A DNA stretch of 22,370 bases from CAYOXD01 sp964407825 (GCA_964407825.1 CAYOXD010000047.1:1-22370); one strand, 5' to 3'. Positions 7,198-15,658 are shown, numbered from the stretch's first letter. Translations and numbers: made by a program. The notes: a model not told the origin generated them from the sequence alone.

Positions 7198-8211
7198 AAC
7201 CACCCGGGCCAGATCCCTGTAGAGTTCCTCCTCGCCGTCGGCGCAGCGCCTCAGGATATCGGCCATGGCCGGGTAGGTTTCCGTACCCGATGCCCGCTTT
7301 TTGCAATTTCGCGAGGCAATGAGTGCAAACCTGCGCCACTGGTCGCCTATATGGGTCATGCGCTCGGACATTTCCTGAAGCGCATCCATGCCCAGCACCC
7401 GGGCCGCCTCCTGGAGGAAGGCGGCGTAAATGAAGCGGAACCCCCCACCGCCCGTGCCGATTTCCTCCTGCATGCGGATGATTTGGCCCAGATGCAGTGC
7501 CGCTTTATTATCTCCCAGCCTTTCAGGCCAGATTTGCAGCCTCTTTGCCAGGTAGCGGATACCCCTGATGCCCATATAGGGCAGGGGCACCTTCAACATT
7601 GTGTTGCAGACTTCCCGGACACCCTTCTTCACGGCCCCCTGGAAATCCACTTCCCTTGGAACTCCGTTCAGGTAATACATCTTGCCCTTTGGCGGCATGG
7701 GGCCCCTGGCGAATCTGGCTTTCATCAAATCCCTTCGCGGACATGTCACGGGCTCTGGGAAGACCGGGTCGCTGATCAGGTAATCATCCCCTTGTTTTCC
7801 ATAAACCACCAGGTTATGCATATTGAAATGAAACCGGTACCGTCGGGGAAAGTAGGTCAGCCAGTAGGCCCCCGTGCGGCACCCCACGGGGATCTGTGCA
7901 GCGAGCTTTTCATCCAGGGCCGCCATGGCCCCCTGGGGGTCTTTGAATTTCTCCCAGTGGATCTTTACGCCCAGGCGTTTGCTGGCCCGGTCCATGATTT
8001 TGCCTGTTCCCGCCCGGAAGGCGGTTAGAGGAAGACGGTTCAACCGGATAAAGGGAAAGTAACCGAAGAACAGCCCCGCCCCGATGCCGAACACCATGGG
8101 TTCGCTGACGGGAAGGCCGTGATGGCAAAGCAGGTTCGACAGGACCCCTGTTTCACAGTGGGCTGACTGCCGATGCGCGAAGGGAATAACTGTGTTGTTA
8201 TTCGTTGTCAT
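7192..8211 (-). CDS. BtrH N-terminal domain / DUF4872-type protein
   Basis: This 339-residue protein matches my recollection of the BtrH_N plus DUF4872 architecture. The N-terminus reads AHCETGVLSNLLCHHGLPVSE, then GIGAGLFFGYFPF. Cys19 sits in the expected nucleophile position, with MHNLVVYG (His132) and YLISDP (Asp148) forming a papain- or C39-like Cys-His-Asp set. BtrH itself moves an acyl chain from an acyl carrier protein to an aminoglycoside during butirosin synthesis. The C-terminal half is helical and ends with a conserved-looking ELYRDLARVVG. No carrier protein or antibiotic cluster is present here, so the substrate is unknown. Its ATG overlaps the upstream small gene by 14 bases, so the two are translationally coupled. 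No signal peptide is visible, so it should be cytoplasmic. Confidence 0.72.
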   Translation of the reverse strand: MTTNNNTVIPFAHRQSAHCETGVLSNLLCHHGLPVSEPMVFGIGAGLFFGYFPFIRLNRLPLTAFRAGTGKIMDRASKRLGVKIHWEKFKDPQGAMAALDEKLAAQIPVGCRTGAYWLTYFPRRYRFHFNMHNLVVYGKQGDDYLISDPVFPEPVTCPRRDLMKARFARGPMPPKGKMYYLNGVPREVDFQGAVKKGVREVCNTMLKVPLPYMGIRGIRYLAKRLQIWPERLGDNKAALHLGQIIRMQEEIGTGGGGFRFIYAAFLQEAARVLGMDALQEMSERMTHIGDQWRRFALIASRNCKKRASGTETYPAMADILRRCADGEEELYRDLARVVG

Positions 8212-8620
8212 AGAAGGGGTCTGAAATGTCGGGGACTTGTTGAAGCTGCTCGGCCGTGATGCCGAAGATGTCGGCGTAGCGTTCCAGTAGCTCGGGGGCC
8301 AGGGCGTTGAAGCCTTGGGGGGTCAGATGCCGTTTCACCTGACGTTTAGGCAGCTGGGCGTAGTCCGATAGAAGGGCGACATCCATGAGATGCTTCACCA
8401 TGTGATAGGCCAAGGGGCTTCGCTTTCCCGATTGAATCCGTTTGATTTCAAGGACGATATCCTCCTCGATGACCCCCCAGGCCTGTTCGTTGGCCGTGTT
8501 TTTCGGCTCCCATCCCAGACTGGAAACCTGGACATATCGGCCGCTGCTGTCCACAGCATAGTTGATTTCCCCGATGCCGTTGTTGATACCGTCATCCTGG
8601 GGAACGTCTTCCTTGTTCAT
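8198..8620 (-). CDS. Unrecognised small protein coupled to BtrH-like gene
   Basis: I do not recognise this 140-residue protein. I start it at the ATG at 8620 because GGGGGAG lies directly upstream; ATG 8632 is an alternative. The first 15 residues are acidic and polar. Residues 17-45 carry EINYAVDSSGRYVQVSSLGWEPKN, an Asp/Gly-rich beta-like stretch. The centre is helical (VIEEDIVLEIKRIQSGKRSPLAY). The C-terminal third, with LPKRQVKRHLTPQGFNALAPELLERYADIFGI, could fold as helix-turn-helix-like helices. No signal or membrane segment is present. It overlaps the BtrH-like gene by 14 bases and follows the LysM gene after 105 bases, so it may be a partner of the BtrH-like enzyme. Confidence 0.7.
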   Translation of the reverse strand: MNKEDVPQDDGINNGIGEINYAVDSSGRYVQVSSLGWEPKNTANEQAWGVIEEDIVLEIKRIQSGKRSPLAYHMVKHLMDVALLSDYAQLPKRQVKRHLTPQGFNALAPELLERYADIFGITAEQLQQVPDISDPFYDNE

Positions 8621-8725
8621 GCGCTCCCCCATATGGGTCCTGCGCCGGTCACCTCTGCCAGGACCCGGGGAAGACACACCACTTCCCTGACGGGTTCGGC
8701 GTTGTTATCGCCCCTCCAGATCGCT

Positions 8726-9760
8726 TCAAATGTCATGGCCAGGAGATGTTGCCGCGGCTCTGAAGGGGGCGCCGGCGGCGATTTCTTTGTCAGAATGGGT
8801 GATGAGCACCGTGGCCGTGGTCGGTTCCACCTTGAGAACCAGGATGCTGCCATAGTTGAAGATGGGCAGTTTACCTGCATCCCCTTTTGTCTTTATCGGG
8901 TCATAGAGTGCGTAGCTCTGGCCGACTTGAACCCCGTCCCGGGCACCCTTGTCGATGAACCCCACCACGTCCTGGCCGATGAGTCGCTGGTGCTCCTGGG
9001 CAACGATGAGTCGGCCCTCAAGGCCTGCCTTGTCTTTTCTGAGCGTAATCTTGGTGGATCGCGGATGATAGGGGATGGCCAGATCGCCCACCTGGATGGT
9101 CTTGAAGGCCTCGATCACCTTGGCTATCGACAGGTCAGGCTGCTGGTCCAGTATTTCCACGATGCCCACCAGGTTGTGCTGGTATCCGATAGTTCTAAAG
9201 GACCTTCTGTCCCTAAAAGGAGAAACGATCCGGTACAAGACATACTGTCGGCCGGCGAGAAGTTCTTCGCCCTTTTCTGGACGCAGGAATACCACGTCCC
9301 CCGAACTGATCAACTGTTTGTCGTTCCTAGATTTAATGAGGACGCCATAGGGGGTGACAGGTGTTTTCCGGATGAACCCCACCTGGTTGATCATGGGGTA
9401 GGAATAGTAGGGCGCGGTCTTGGCGACGGGCGCCGTTTCCTGCGCTTTCCCCACCTTTTCCACTTGGAGGACGCCGTTTTTCATATACAGACGCAACCTT
9501 TCACCCGGATAGATCCAGTGGGGGTTGGGAAGCTGGGAGTTTTCCTCCCACAGCGCCGGCCATTGCCAGGGCGTATCGAAAAACCTGCGGGAAATGTCCC
9601 ACAGGGTGTCGCCCTTTTGCACGGTGTAGTAAAAACCGGTCTCCTCGGGGATTGTTTTTTGCACGTTTGGTCCCTCTGCGAAAAGTCCGGCAGGAAAGAC
9701 GAAGAGGACCGCCGCTGCGACCGCTACCCTGACAACCATCGAAAAAAAGACAGGAAACAT
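8726..9760 (-). CDS. LysM-domain envelope protein
   Basis: The product is 344 residues. Residues 1-28 are a signal peptide (VVRVAVAAAVLFVFPAGLFA) with likely cleavage after AGLFA. Residues about 44-92 form one LysM unit: YTVQKGDTLWDISRRFFDTP, then WPALWEENSQLPNPHWIYPG and ERLRLY. The remaining 250 residues resemble the conserved C-terminal region common in deltaproteobacterial LysM proteins (GDVVFLRP, VGIVEIL, GARDGVQVGQSYALY). LysM binds N-acetylglucosamine-containing glycans such as peptidoglycan, so a periplasmic cell-wall-associated role is expected. The start at 9760 is supported by GAGG six bases upstream; ATG 9739 would also keep the signal peptide. A good promoter lies at 9800-9829. 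Confidence 0.85.
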   Translation of the reverse strand: MFPVFFSMVVRVAVAAAVLFVFPAGLFAEGPNVQKTIPEETGFYYTVQKGDTLWDISRRFFDTPWQWPALWEENSQLPNPHWIYPGERLRLYMKNGVLQVEKVGKAQETAPVAKTAPYYSYPMINQVGFIRKTPVTPYGVLIKSRNDKQLISSGDVVFLRPEKGEELLAGRQYVLYRIVSPFRDRRSFRTIGYQHNLVGIVEILDQQPDLSIAKVIEAFKTIQVGDLAIPYHPRSTKITLRKDKAGLEGRLIVAQEHQRLIGQDVVGFIDKGARDGVQVGQSYALYDPIKTKGDAGKLPIFNYGSILVLKVEPTTATVLITHSDKEIAAGAPFRAAATSPGHDI

Positions 9761-9799
9761 GCTGGGCCTCGATTCGGTTGGAGAAGTTAACGTTAAATT

Positions 9800-9829
9800 T
9801 TAATACCCCTTACGGATCGGGATTGTCAA
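9800..9829 (-). promoter_or_regulatory. Sigma70-like promoter of the LysM gene
   Basis: On the minus strand, TTGACA (9824-9829) and TATTAA (9800-9805) are separated by 18 bases. Transcription would start near 9793, close to a perfect palindrome TTAACGTTAA at 9787-9796. It lies between the groEL terminator and the LysM gene, so the LysM gene can be expressed independently of groEL. Confidence 0.5.
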
Positions 9830-9871
9830 GGGATTCCTGAATCGGCCATCCACACTATTTCGGTGAAGGAC

Positions 9872-9905
9872 AAAAAACCCTCCAGGCCGTGGGGCCCGGA
9901 GGGTT
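9872..9905 (-). terminator. Rho-independent terminator of groESL
   Basis: The minus strand forms a 13-pair stem (AACCCTCCGGGCC with GGCCTGGAGGGTT, one G-U pair) with a four-base loop CCAC, running into a tract of T residues. It starts about 48 bases after the groEL stop. Confidence 0.88.
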
Positions 9906-9952
9906 ATTCTACTTTCCAATTGACGCGGTCATGCCGTGCAAACAGGGGGGAT

Positions 9953-11614
<1,662 letters not shown>

Positions 11615-11641
11615 CTTGAGTGTTCCTCCATTTGAAAAAAA

Positions 11642-11929
11642 TTATTCGATTACGCCGAGAATGTCATCTTCGCGCATAATGAGATATTCTTCACCCTCTA
11701 TTTTTACTTCCGTTCCGGAATATTTACCGAACAGAATACGGTTGCCTTCCTTTATATCCAACGGAATCCGTTTGCCGTCGTCGCCCATTTTCCCGTTACC
11801 CACGGCCACGACTTTCCCTTCGGCCGGCTTTTCCTTGGCAGAATCGGGAATAATGATGCCGCCTTTGGTTGTAGTCTCTTCCTCAACCCGTTTAACCAAA
11901 ATCCGATCTTGCAATGGTCTGAGTTTCAT
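11642..11929 (-). CDS. groS: Co-chaperonin GroES
   Basis: This 95-residue protein is the heptameric lid of the GroEL cage. It begins MKLRPLQDRILVKRVEEE, carries the mobile-loop region TTTKGGIIIPDSAKEKPAEG, and continues with VVAVGNGK and LFGKYSGTEVKIEGEEYLIM, all standard. Length is typical for the family. Ribosome-binding sequence AGGAGAAAGCGGAG precedes the ATG. It forms a two-gene operon with groEL. The upstream 335-base region shows no CIRCE inverted repeat, so HrcA control is not evident; a heat-shock sigma factor promoter is possible but I cannot define one. Confidence 0.98.
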   Translation of the reverse strand: MKLRPLQDRILVKRVEEETTTKGGIIIPDSAKEKPAEGKVVAVGNGKMGDDGKRIPLDIKEGNRILFGKYSGTEVKIEGEEYLIMREDDILGVIE

Positions 11930-12264
11930 CTCCGCTTTCTCCTTTTTATGTTACGTTTTGACAGTTCCTAAAAGCATGATTGGCTGCGATATCAAGCTAT
12001 AACGGGGCCTGTGCCATACAGCGAACGCGTCCTTTCGTCCTACCGACACGGAAGCGGCCTCCCCGGCGCAAGAACGCAGGATAATTGGATTCAGATATGC
12101 GGCTAATAAATCATTTACCTGCTGACGATAATCATATTTTCAATTTTGTAAAGGGCGGTACGAAAAAAAACGCTCCTGGCTCAACATCGTTCCACTGCCC
12201 ACTTCCACGCGTATTGCCCTCTAATGGATGGATCCCTATGGCTGACAGCTATTGGACAATGCCT
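11930..12264 (-). other. Long groESL leader without a recognisable gene
   Basis: This 335-base interval separates fmdB from groES on the same strand. It has an AT-rich half (about 12080-12170) including a run of eight A at 12163-12170. I found no CIRCE repeat (TTAGCACTC-N9-GAGTGCTAA) and no hairpin good enough to call an fmdB terminator before the T8 on the minus strand. On the minus strand CCCCGTTAT (near 11997-12005) loosely resembles a heat-shock -10 box, but no matching -35 is visible. The groESL promoter must lie here or upstream; I cannot place it. Confidence 0.4.
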
Positions 12265-12543
12265 CTATGCCTTGTCTTTTGTTTCCGATCCCGACGGCTT
12301 TTGGGGTTCAACCGATTCTGTTCCGGCTTTCTTCTGGGGCGCGGCGGGTTCCTTGCTCTTTGACTTGGCCCCATACCCGTCCGCATACCATCCCCCCCCC
12401 TTGAGATGAAAACTGCTTTGAGAAATGAGTCGCGTTAGTTTCCCGGAACAGTGCTTGCAGGTGGTCAAGGGGGCATCGGAGAATTTTTGAATCGCTTCCT
12501 CGATCCTTCCACAGTGACTGCAGGCATACTCGTAGATCGGCAT
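12265..12543 (-). CDS. FmdB-family zinc-ribbon protein
   Basis: The product is 92 residues. MPIYEYACSHCG at the N-terminus, followed by TTCKHCSGKLTRLIS, gives a CxxC...CxxC zinc ribbon of the FmdB/CxxC_CxxC_SSSS regulatory family; SSFHLKGGGWYADGYG after it is also characteristic. The last 30 residues are a polar Lys/Pro/Glu/Ser tail. Family members are small cytoplasmic proteins often annotated as putative regulators, with little direct evidence. A GGAGG ribosome-binding site lies nine bases before the ATG, and a strong sigma70-like promoter sits at 12608-12635, so it is probably transcribed alone or leads into groESL. Confidence 0.92.
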   Translation of the reverse strand: MPIYEYACSHCGRIEEAIQKFSDAPLTTCKHCSGKLTRLISQSSFHLKGGGWYADGYGAKSKSKEPAAPQKKAGTESVEPQKPSGSETKDKA

Positions 12544-12607
12544 TTTCCAAAACCTCCCATAATCATATTAGGATAGATGCTATCAACCAACCCTGAGGTT
12601 TGAAAAA

Positions 12608-12635
12608 AATATAGGGCAGGCTTTCGGGTTGTCAA
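12608..12635 (-). promoter_or_regulatory. Sigma70-like promoter of fmdB-type gene
   Basis: On the minus strand, TTGACA (12630-12635) and TATATT (12608-12613) are 16 bases apart, close to consensus. It lies just after the stop of the HExxH gene and about 65 bases upstream of the zinc-ribbon gene start. Confidence 0.6.
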
Positions 12636-12644
12636 GATGATTCA

Positions 12645-13193
12645 TCAAAAATCGTTCACCTCCTCCACCGGCTCCCGCCATCGGCGGTAGAACCTGAAAA
12701 CCTCGGTCAGGCCTTCCAGGGTGAGGCCGCTAAGGATGGCGTGTGTCTCTCTGTGAACGATGCCCTCCTCGGTCATGCGCTCCATCTCCGTTGCCACGAA
12801 GCTGCAGAGGAATTTGCTGAACCGGACGATATGGATCAGCTCGTGGGTGAGGATGTAGAGACAAAAGGGGAGCAGTTGAAGGTGGCGATTGCGGTGCAGG
12901 GCATCCAGGATGGCGTGGTCCTGTAGGCAGATCTTATAAAAATCATAGGCTTCGGATCCAAGGGAACTGTCCTGGCGCTGTCCTTCGTATCGGATGATCT
13001 GCGCAAAAGGCCCCCGTATGATTTCTCCAGGGCCGAGTTCCGCTACGGTCCTGAAATCGTATTTCCGGCGAAGCCACTGGCTGGTCGACATCTTGTAAGC
13101 ATTGCTCACCAGTTCCTCGGCCATGGCAGCTGCCTCGTTGACGATGCCGATCTCCTGCGGCGTGAAACATTTCAGGGGAAGTGGCTGGCTCAT
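12645..13193 (-). CDS. Unrecognised HExxH-motif protein
   Basis: I do not recognise this 182-residue family. I use the ATG at 13193; the longer frame starts with TTG at 13250 and lacks support. The central helix YILTHELIHIVRFSKFL carries the zincin motif H117-E-L-I-H121, and a likely third metal ligand lies in the following EEGIVHRETH (His147, or Glu142/143/149). No signal peptide or clear membrane helix is present, so it should be cytoplasmic. The gene lies upstream of the zinc-ribbon gene in the same direction. A zinc metallopeptidase activity is suggested by the motif only; HExxH occurs by chance in helices, but TxHELxH in a hydrophobic helix is the classical form. Confidence 0.68.
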   Translation of the reverse strand: MSQPLPLKCFTPQEIGIVNEAAAMAEELVSNAYKMSTSQWLRRKYDFRTVAELGPGEIIRGPFAQIIRYEGQRQDSSLGSEAYDFYKICLQDHAILDALHRNRHLQLLPFCLYILTHELIHIVRFSKFLCSFVATEMERMTEEGIVHRETHAILSGLTLEGLTEVFRFYRRWREPVEEVNDF

Positions 13194-13243
13194 GGGCGTC
13201 GTACCAACGGGTTCCCGCAGGTGGTTGTATACATAAAAAAGGA

Positions 13244-13273
13244 TGGACAAGCTTTACGCATTGATGTTATGAG
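13244..13273 (+). promoter_or_regulatory. Possible promoter of COX24-type micro-gene
   Basis: TGGACA (13244-13249) and TATGAG (13268-13273) are 18 bases apart, upstream of the micro-gene. The match is moderate, so this is a tentative call. Confidence 0.3.
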
Positions 13274-13303
13274 TCCCGGATACAAAAAAAATCCCCTTGG
13301 ATT

Positions 13304-13313
13304 GGAGGTGATC
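13304..13313 (+). promoter_or_regulatory. Near-perfect Shine-Dalgarno fixing a TTG start
   Basis: GGAGGTGATC is complementary to the 3' end of 16S rRNA over its whole length. GGAGG ends seven bases before TTG 13316. It decides the start of the 32-codon gene that follows, which has no earlier ATG in frame that fits. Confidence 0.8.
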
Positions 13314-13315
13314 AG

Positions 13316-13414
13316 TTGGGAAGCGTCATTAAAAAGCGAAGGAAGAAAATGAGGAAACACAAACATCGAAAGCTCCTTGCCCGTACCCGCCATCAGCGGC
13401 GAAAGGGTAGATAA
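13316..13414 (+). CDS. AURKAIP1/COX24-domain micro-protein (32 aa)
   Basis: This tiny gene begins with TTG and encodes 32 residues: MGSVIKKRRKKM, then RKHKHRKLLARTRHQRRKGR. It is almost entirely basic and matches the bacterial AURKAIP1/COX24-domain family, which is related to the mitochondrial ribosomal protein mS38 C-terminus. By analogy it may bind the small ribosomal subunit, but the bacterial role is inference. The start is fixed by a near-perfect Shine-Dalgarno sequence, and a strong hairpin follows the stop. Downstream hflC converges on it. Such genes are easily missed because of size and start codon. Confidence 0.85.
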   Translation: MGSVIKKRRKKMRKHKHRKLLARTRHQRRKGR

Positions 13415-13443
13415 CCGCTTCTGGAGCCGATGTGGGTCAGCAT

Positions 13444-13480
13444 AAAAGCACCTCTCGCGGGCAAGGCAGAGGTGCTTTTT
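13444..13480 (+). terminator. Bidirectional terminator between COX24-type gene and hflC
   Basis: AAAAGCACCTCT (13444-13455) pairs perfectly with AGAGGTGCTTTT (13468-13479) around a 12-base loop, followed by T residues on the plus strand. On the minus strand the stem also ends in TTTT, and it overlaps the hflC stop codon at 13479-13481. It should terminate both convergent transcripts. Confidence 0.85.
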
Positions 13481-14447
13481 ATTTTCTCCTGGGGCGTTCT
13501 CGGCGCGCCTCCTGGTACCCCTCCAAATATTTGAGAAGTTCCGAATGGGTGGACAGCACCAGCTCGCTGTTTCCCCCAAGGGCGTTCCTGTAAGTCCGAA
13601 GGGTCTTGTAAAAGGTGTAGAAATCGGGATCCACGCGGTAGGCCTTGGCATAGATCCGGGTGGCCTCGGCATCTGCCTTTCCTTTAATTTCCTGGGCCGT
13701 ACGATAGGCTTCGGAGCTGATCTGTTTCAAAGTCCTTTCCTTGTCTCCCTGGATCTTCGCAGCCTCCCCCTTGCCTTCGGAACGGTATTTCTCGGCGATC
13801 TGCTTGCGTTCGGCGATCATGCGGTGATAGACGGACTTTCGGACCTGGTCCACGTAGTTGATGCGTTTGATCTTGACGGCCACCAGATCGATGCCTAGCT
13901 TTTCCAGCTTTGGCTTGGCCTGGGCCACTATCAAATGGGTGATTTTTTCTCTTCCCGTCGTGATGTTATAGTTGGCTGCCTGCTCCCTCTGAATATCTTC
14001 CAGGCCGATCTCCATGGTGTTGAGCTTGCGGTTGCTGTTCCGCACCATTTCGATGAGGCGGTAGGAGGTGACGGCGTCCCTGACAGATGGATCGATGATA
14101 TCGTCCAGCCGGCTGTCGGCCGTTCTGACATTGCTGACGGTCCGGAGAAACTTGACCGGATCGACGATCTTCCATAGGGCGAAGGCATCGACCCAGATGT
14201 AGGTCTTATCAAGGGTGGGGATCTGCCCCGGATCGCCGTCCCAGGTCTGCAGGTTTTTCGGGAAATAGGTCGCCGTCTGATAAATGGGGGCCTTGAAATG
14301 GAGCCCCGAGCTGGTGATGGGCTTGCCGATGACCTTGCCGAATTGGGTGATGACCACCTGTTCGGTCTCGTTGACGGTATAGGCCGAAAAATAAAGGACA
14401 AGGGCACAAATTCCCACGATGGCCGCGATGATTCCCTTTACCTTCAC
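13479..14447 (-). CDS. hflC: HflC, SPFH-family protease modulator
   Basis: This 322-residue inner-membrane protein partners HflK to form the large periplasmic cage around the FtsH protease. An N-terminal membrane helix (GIIAAIVGICALVLYFSAY) is followed by the SPFH/band-7 domain (ETEQVVITQFGKVIGKPITS, then LQTWDGDPGQIPTLDK) and a coiled helical region rich in charged residues (ERKQIAEKYRSEGKGEAAKI) that ends with the conserved FYTFYKTLRTYRNAL and LVLSTHSELLKYL. The start is GTG; its G is shared with the hflK TAG stop (TAGTG), indicating coupling. Length and motif order are normal. Confidence 0.96.
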   Translation of the reverse strand: MKVKGIIAAIVGICALVLYFSAYTVNETEQVVITQFGKVIGKPITSSGLHFKAPIYQTATYFPKNLQTWDGDPGQIPTLDKTYIWVDAFALWKIVDPVKFLRTVSNVRTADSRLDDIIDPSVRDAVTSYRLIEMVRNSNRKLNTMEIGLEDIQREQAANYNITTGREKITHLIVAQAKPKLEKLGIDLVAVKIKRINYVDQVRKSVYHRMIAERKQIAEKYRSEGKGEAAKIQGDKERTLKQISSEAYRTAQEIKGKADAEATRIYAKAYRVDPDFYTFYKTLRTYRNALGGNSELVLSTHSELLKYLEGYQEARRERPRRK

Positions 14448-15487
14448 TATTTCGTCCCTCCTTCCTTTCCGAGGTTCAGCAGCGGAAGGAGATTTTTCTG
14501 ATCCGCATCGATGATGATCTTTTTCCCGAGTTTCGGGAAGACCTCGTTGACCATATCGAGGTACATGCGCCGCTTGGTGATATCCTTGGCCTTTGCATAG
14601 GCTGCATAGAGGTCCAGGAAGCGGGCGGCGTCTCCCTTGGCCCTGTTGACGCGTTCCAGGGCATAGCCTTGGGCGAGTCTGATGGTTCTTTGCGCCTTTC
14701 CCTTGGCTTCGGGAACGGCCTTGTTGTAGTCCTTCTTCGCCTCGTAGATCATGGTTTCCTTGTCCTGGACTGCCTGGTTCACCTCGTTGAAAGAAGGCTG
14801 CACGGGATCGGGGACATTGGTTTTCTTCATCTCGATGGTCTGAATGTCGATGCCGGCCTGAACCTTATTCAGCTCCTTTTGCAGCACCTGCTGCGCCGCG
14901 TTTGCGATCTCCTCGCGCCTGTTGATGACCTCGTTGATGCTTCGATCCCCCACCACCAGGCGCATGGCGGCCTCGGAGAGATCCGAGAGCAGCAGCTTCG
15001 CATTCTGGACCTTGAAGAGATAATTATAGGGATTATCGATGCGGTAGTGGACGATCCAGGGTACCACCGCGACATTCAGGTCGCCCGTGAGCATCAGGGT
15101 CTCATTGGATGTCTCGCTGCTCACATTCCGGAATCTGGACCGGGTGGCGAGCGAACCCGGCCGGTTTTCAAATTCCAGCCGGTGTACACGCTGGACCTTC
15201 ACCTTGGTGACAGTTTCAATCCCGAGGGGGAGTTTGAAATTGAGGCCAGGCTGCGTGGTGCGGACATACCGGCCGAAGCGTTGCACCACCCCCACTTCGT
15301 TCGATCCGACGGTGTAGATACTGGTGATGGATACCAGAAAGAGGATGATAACGACGATAAGAATCGGGCCGCCGGGCAGCTTGATGTCCTTCAGTCGGTT
15401 GAGCAGCTCATCCACCTGGGGAGGGGCGCCTCCCCGCTGCTGTTGGTGCTCCTTGAGTTTGTCCCAGTCCCAGTTCATAACCTCCAT
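14447..15487 (-). CDS. hflK: HflK, SPFH-family protease modulator
   Basis: This 346-residue membrane protein pairs with HflC. A polar N-terminus (WDWDKLKEHQQQRGGAPPQV) precedes the membrane helix PILIVVIILFLVSITSIYTV, then the SPFH domain (SNEVGVVQRFGRYVRTTQPG, LNFKLPLGIETVTKV) and an extended helical region (YALERVNRAKGDAARFLDLY). The family's MLTGD motif is present (ETLMLTGDLNV). The gene starts at ATG 15487 or ATG 15478; GGAGG lies between the two and is too close to the second, so the choice is uncertain. It overlaps hflC by one base. A sigma70-like promoter at 15541-15569 with an inverted repeat at its start point serves the operon. Confidence 0.95.
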   Translation of the reverse strand: MEVMNWDWDKLKEHQQQRGGAPPQVDELLNRLKDIKLPGGPILIVVIILFLVSITSIYTVGSNEVGVVQRFGRYVRTTQPGLNFKLPLGIETVTKVKVQRVHRLEFENRPGSLATRSRFRNVSSETSNETLMLTGDLNVAVVPWIVHYRIDNPYNYLFKVQNAKLLLSDLSEAAMRLVVGDRSINEVINRREEIANAAQQVLQKELNKVQAGIDIQTIEMKKTNVPDPVQPSFNEVNQAVQDKETMIYEAKKDYNKAVPEAKGKAQRTIRLAQGYALERVNRAKGDAARFLDLYAAYAKAKDITKRRMYLDMVNEVFPKLGKKIIIDADQKNLLPLLNLGKEGGTK

Positions 15488-15510
15488 TCCTGCGCGTCTA
15501 AAGTGTCATG

Positions 15511-15537
15511 GGAAATGCCGCTTCAAGGGGCATTTCC
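15511..15537. repeat. Perfect 9-bp inverted repeat at hflK transcription start
   Basis: GGAAATGCC (15511-15519) and GGCATTTCC (15529-15537) are exact reverse complements with a 9-base spacer. The predicted hflKC transcript would begin near 15534, inside the right arm, so this may be an operator or a 5' hairpin. Confidence 0.6.
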
Positions 15538-15540
15538 GGG

Positions 15541-15569
15541 AAAATAGGATAGCGGACCGCTTAAGTCAA
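15541..15569 (-). promoter_or_regulatory. Sigma70-like promoter of hflKC
   Basis: On the minus strand, TTGACT (15564-15569) and TATTTT (15541-15546) are 17 bases apart. The start would fall in the adjacent 9-bp inverted repeat. Confidence 0.6.
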
Positions 15570-15602
15570 GGGAAAACGGGCGGATTCATGGCGTGGCTTA
15601 TC

Positions 15603-15632
15603 TTGACAGGGAGGTCCGCACTCCCCTATGCT
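15603..15632 (+). promoter_or_regulatory. Sigma70-like promoter of dciA-like operon
   Basis: TTGACA (15603-15608) and TATGCT (15627-15632) are 18 bases apart. The spacer itself contains GGGAG...CTCCC (15609-15625), and an 8-bp inverted repeat begins in the -10 box. Confidence 0.5.
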
Positions 15633-15658
15633 GTCCGGAAACGCCCTATACGGACAGC
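15630..15658. repeat. Perfect 8-bp inverted repeat over the dciA-like promoter start
   Basis: GCTGTCCG (15630-15637) and CGGACAGC (15651-15658) are exact reverse complements separated by 13 bases. The left arm overlaps the -10 box, and the predicted start falls in the loop. A repressor site or leader hairpin is possible. Confidence 0.55.

Noticed and set aside
7351..8028. Plus-strand open frame of 225 codons opposite the BtrH-like gene
   Set aside because: No ribosome-binding site or recognisable motif; the minus-strand frame has family motifs along its length.
8390..9790. Plus-strand open frame of 466 codons opposite the LysM and small genes
   Set aside because: It runs antisense across two genes with signal peptide, LysM motif and ribosome-binding sites on the other strand, and has no recognisable motif.
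12163..12170. T8 on the minus strand as an fmdB terminator
   Set aside because: No stable hairpin precedes it, only weak short complementarities.
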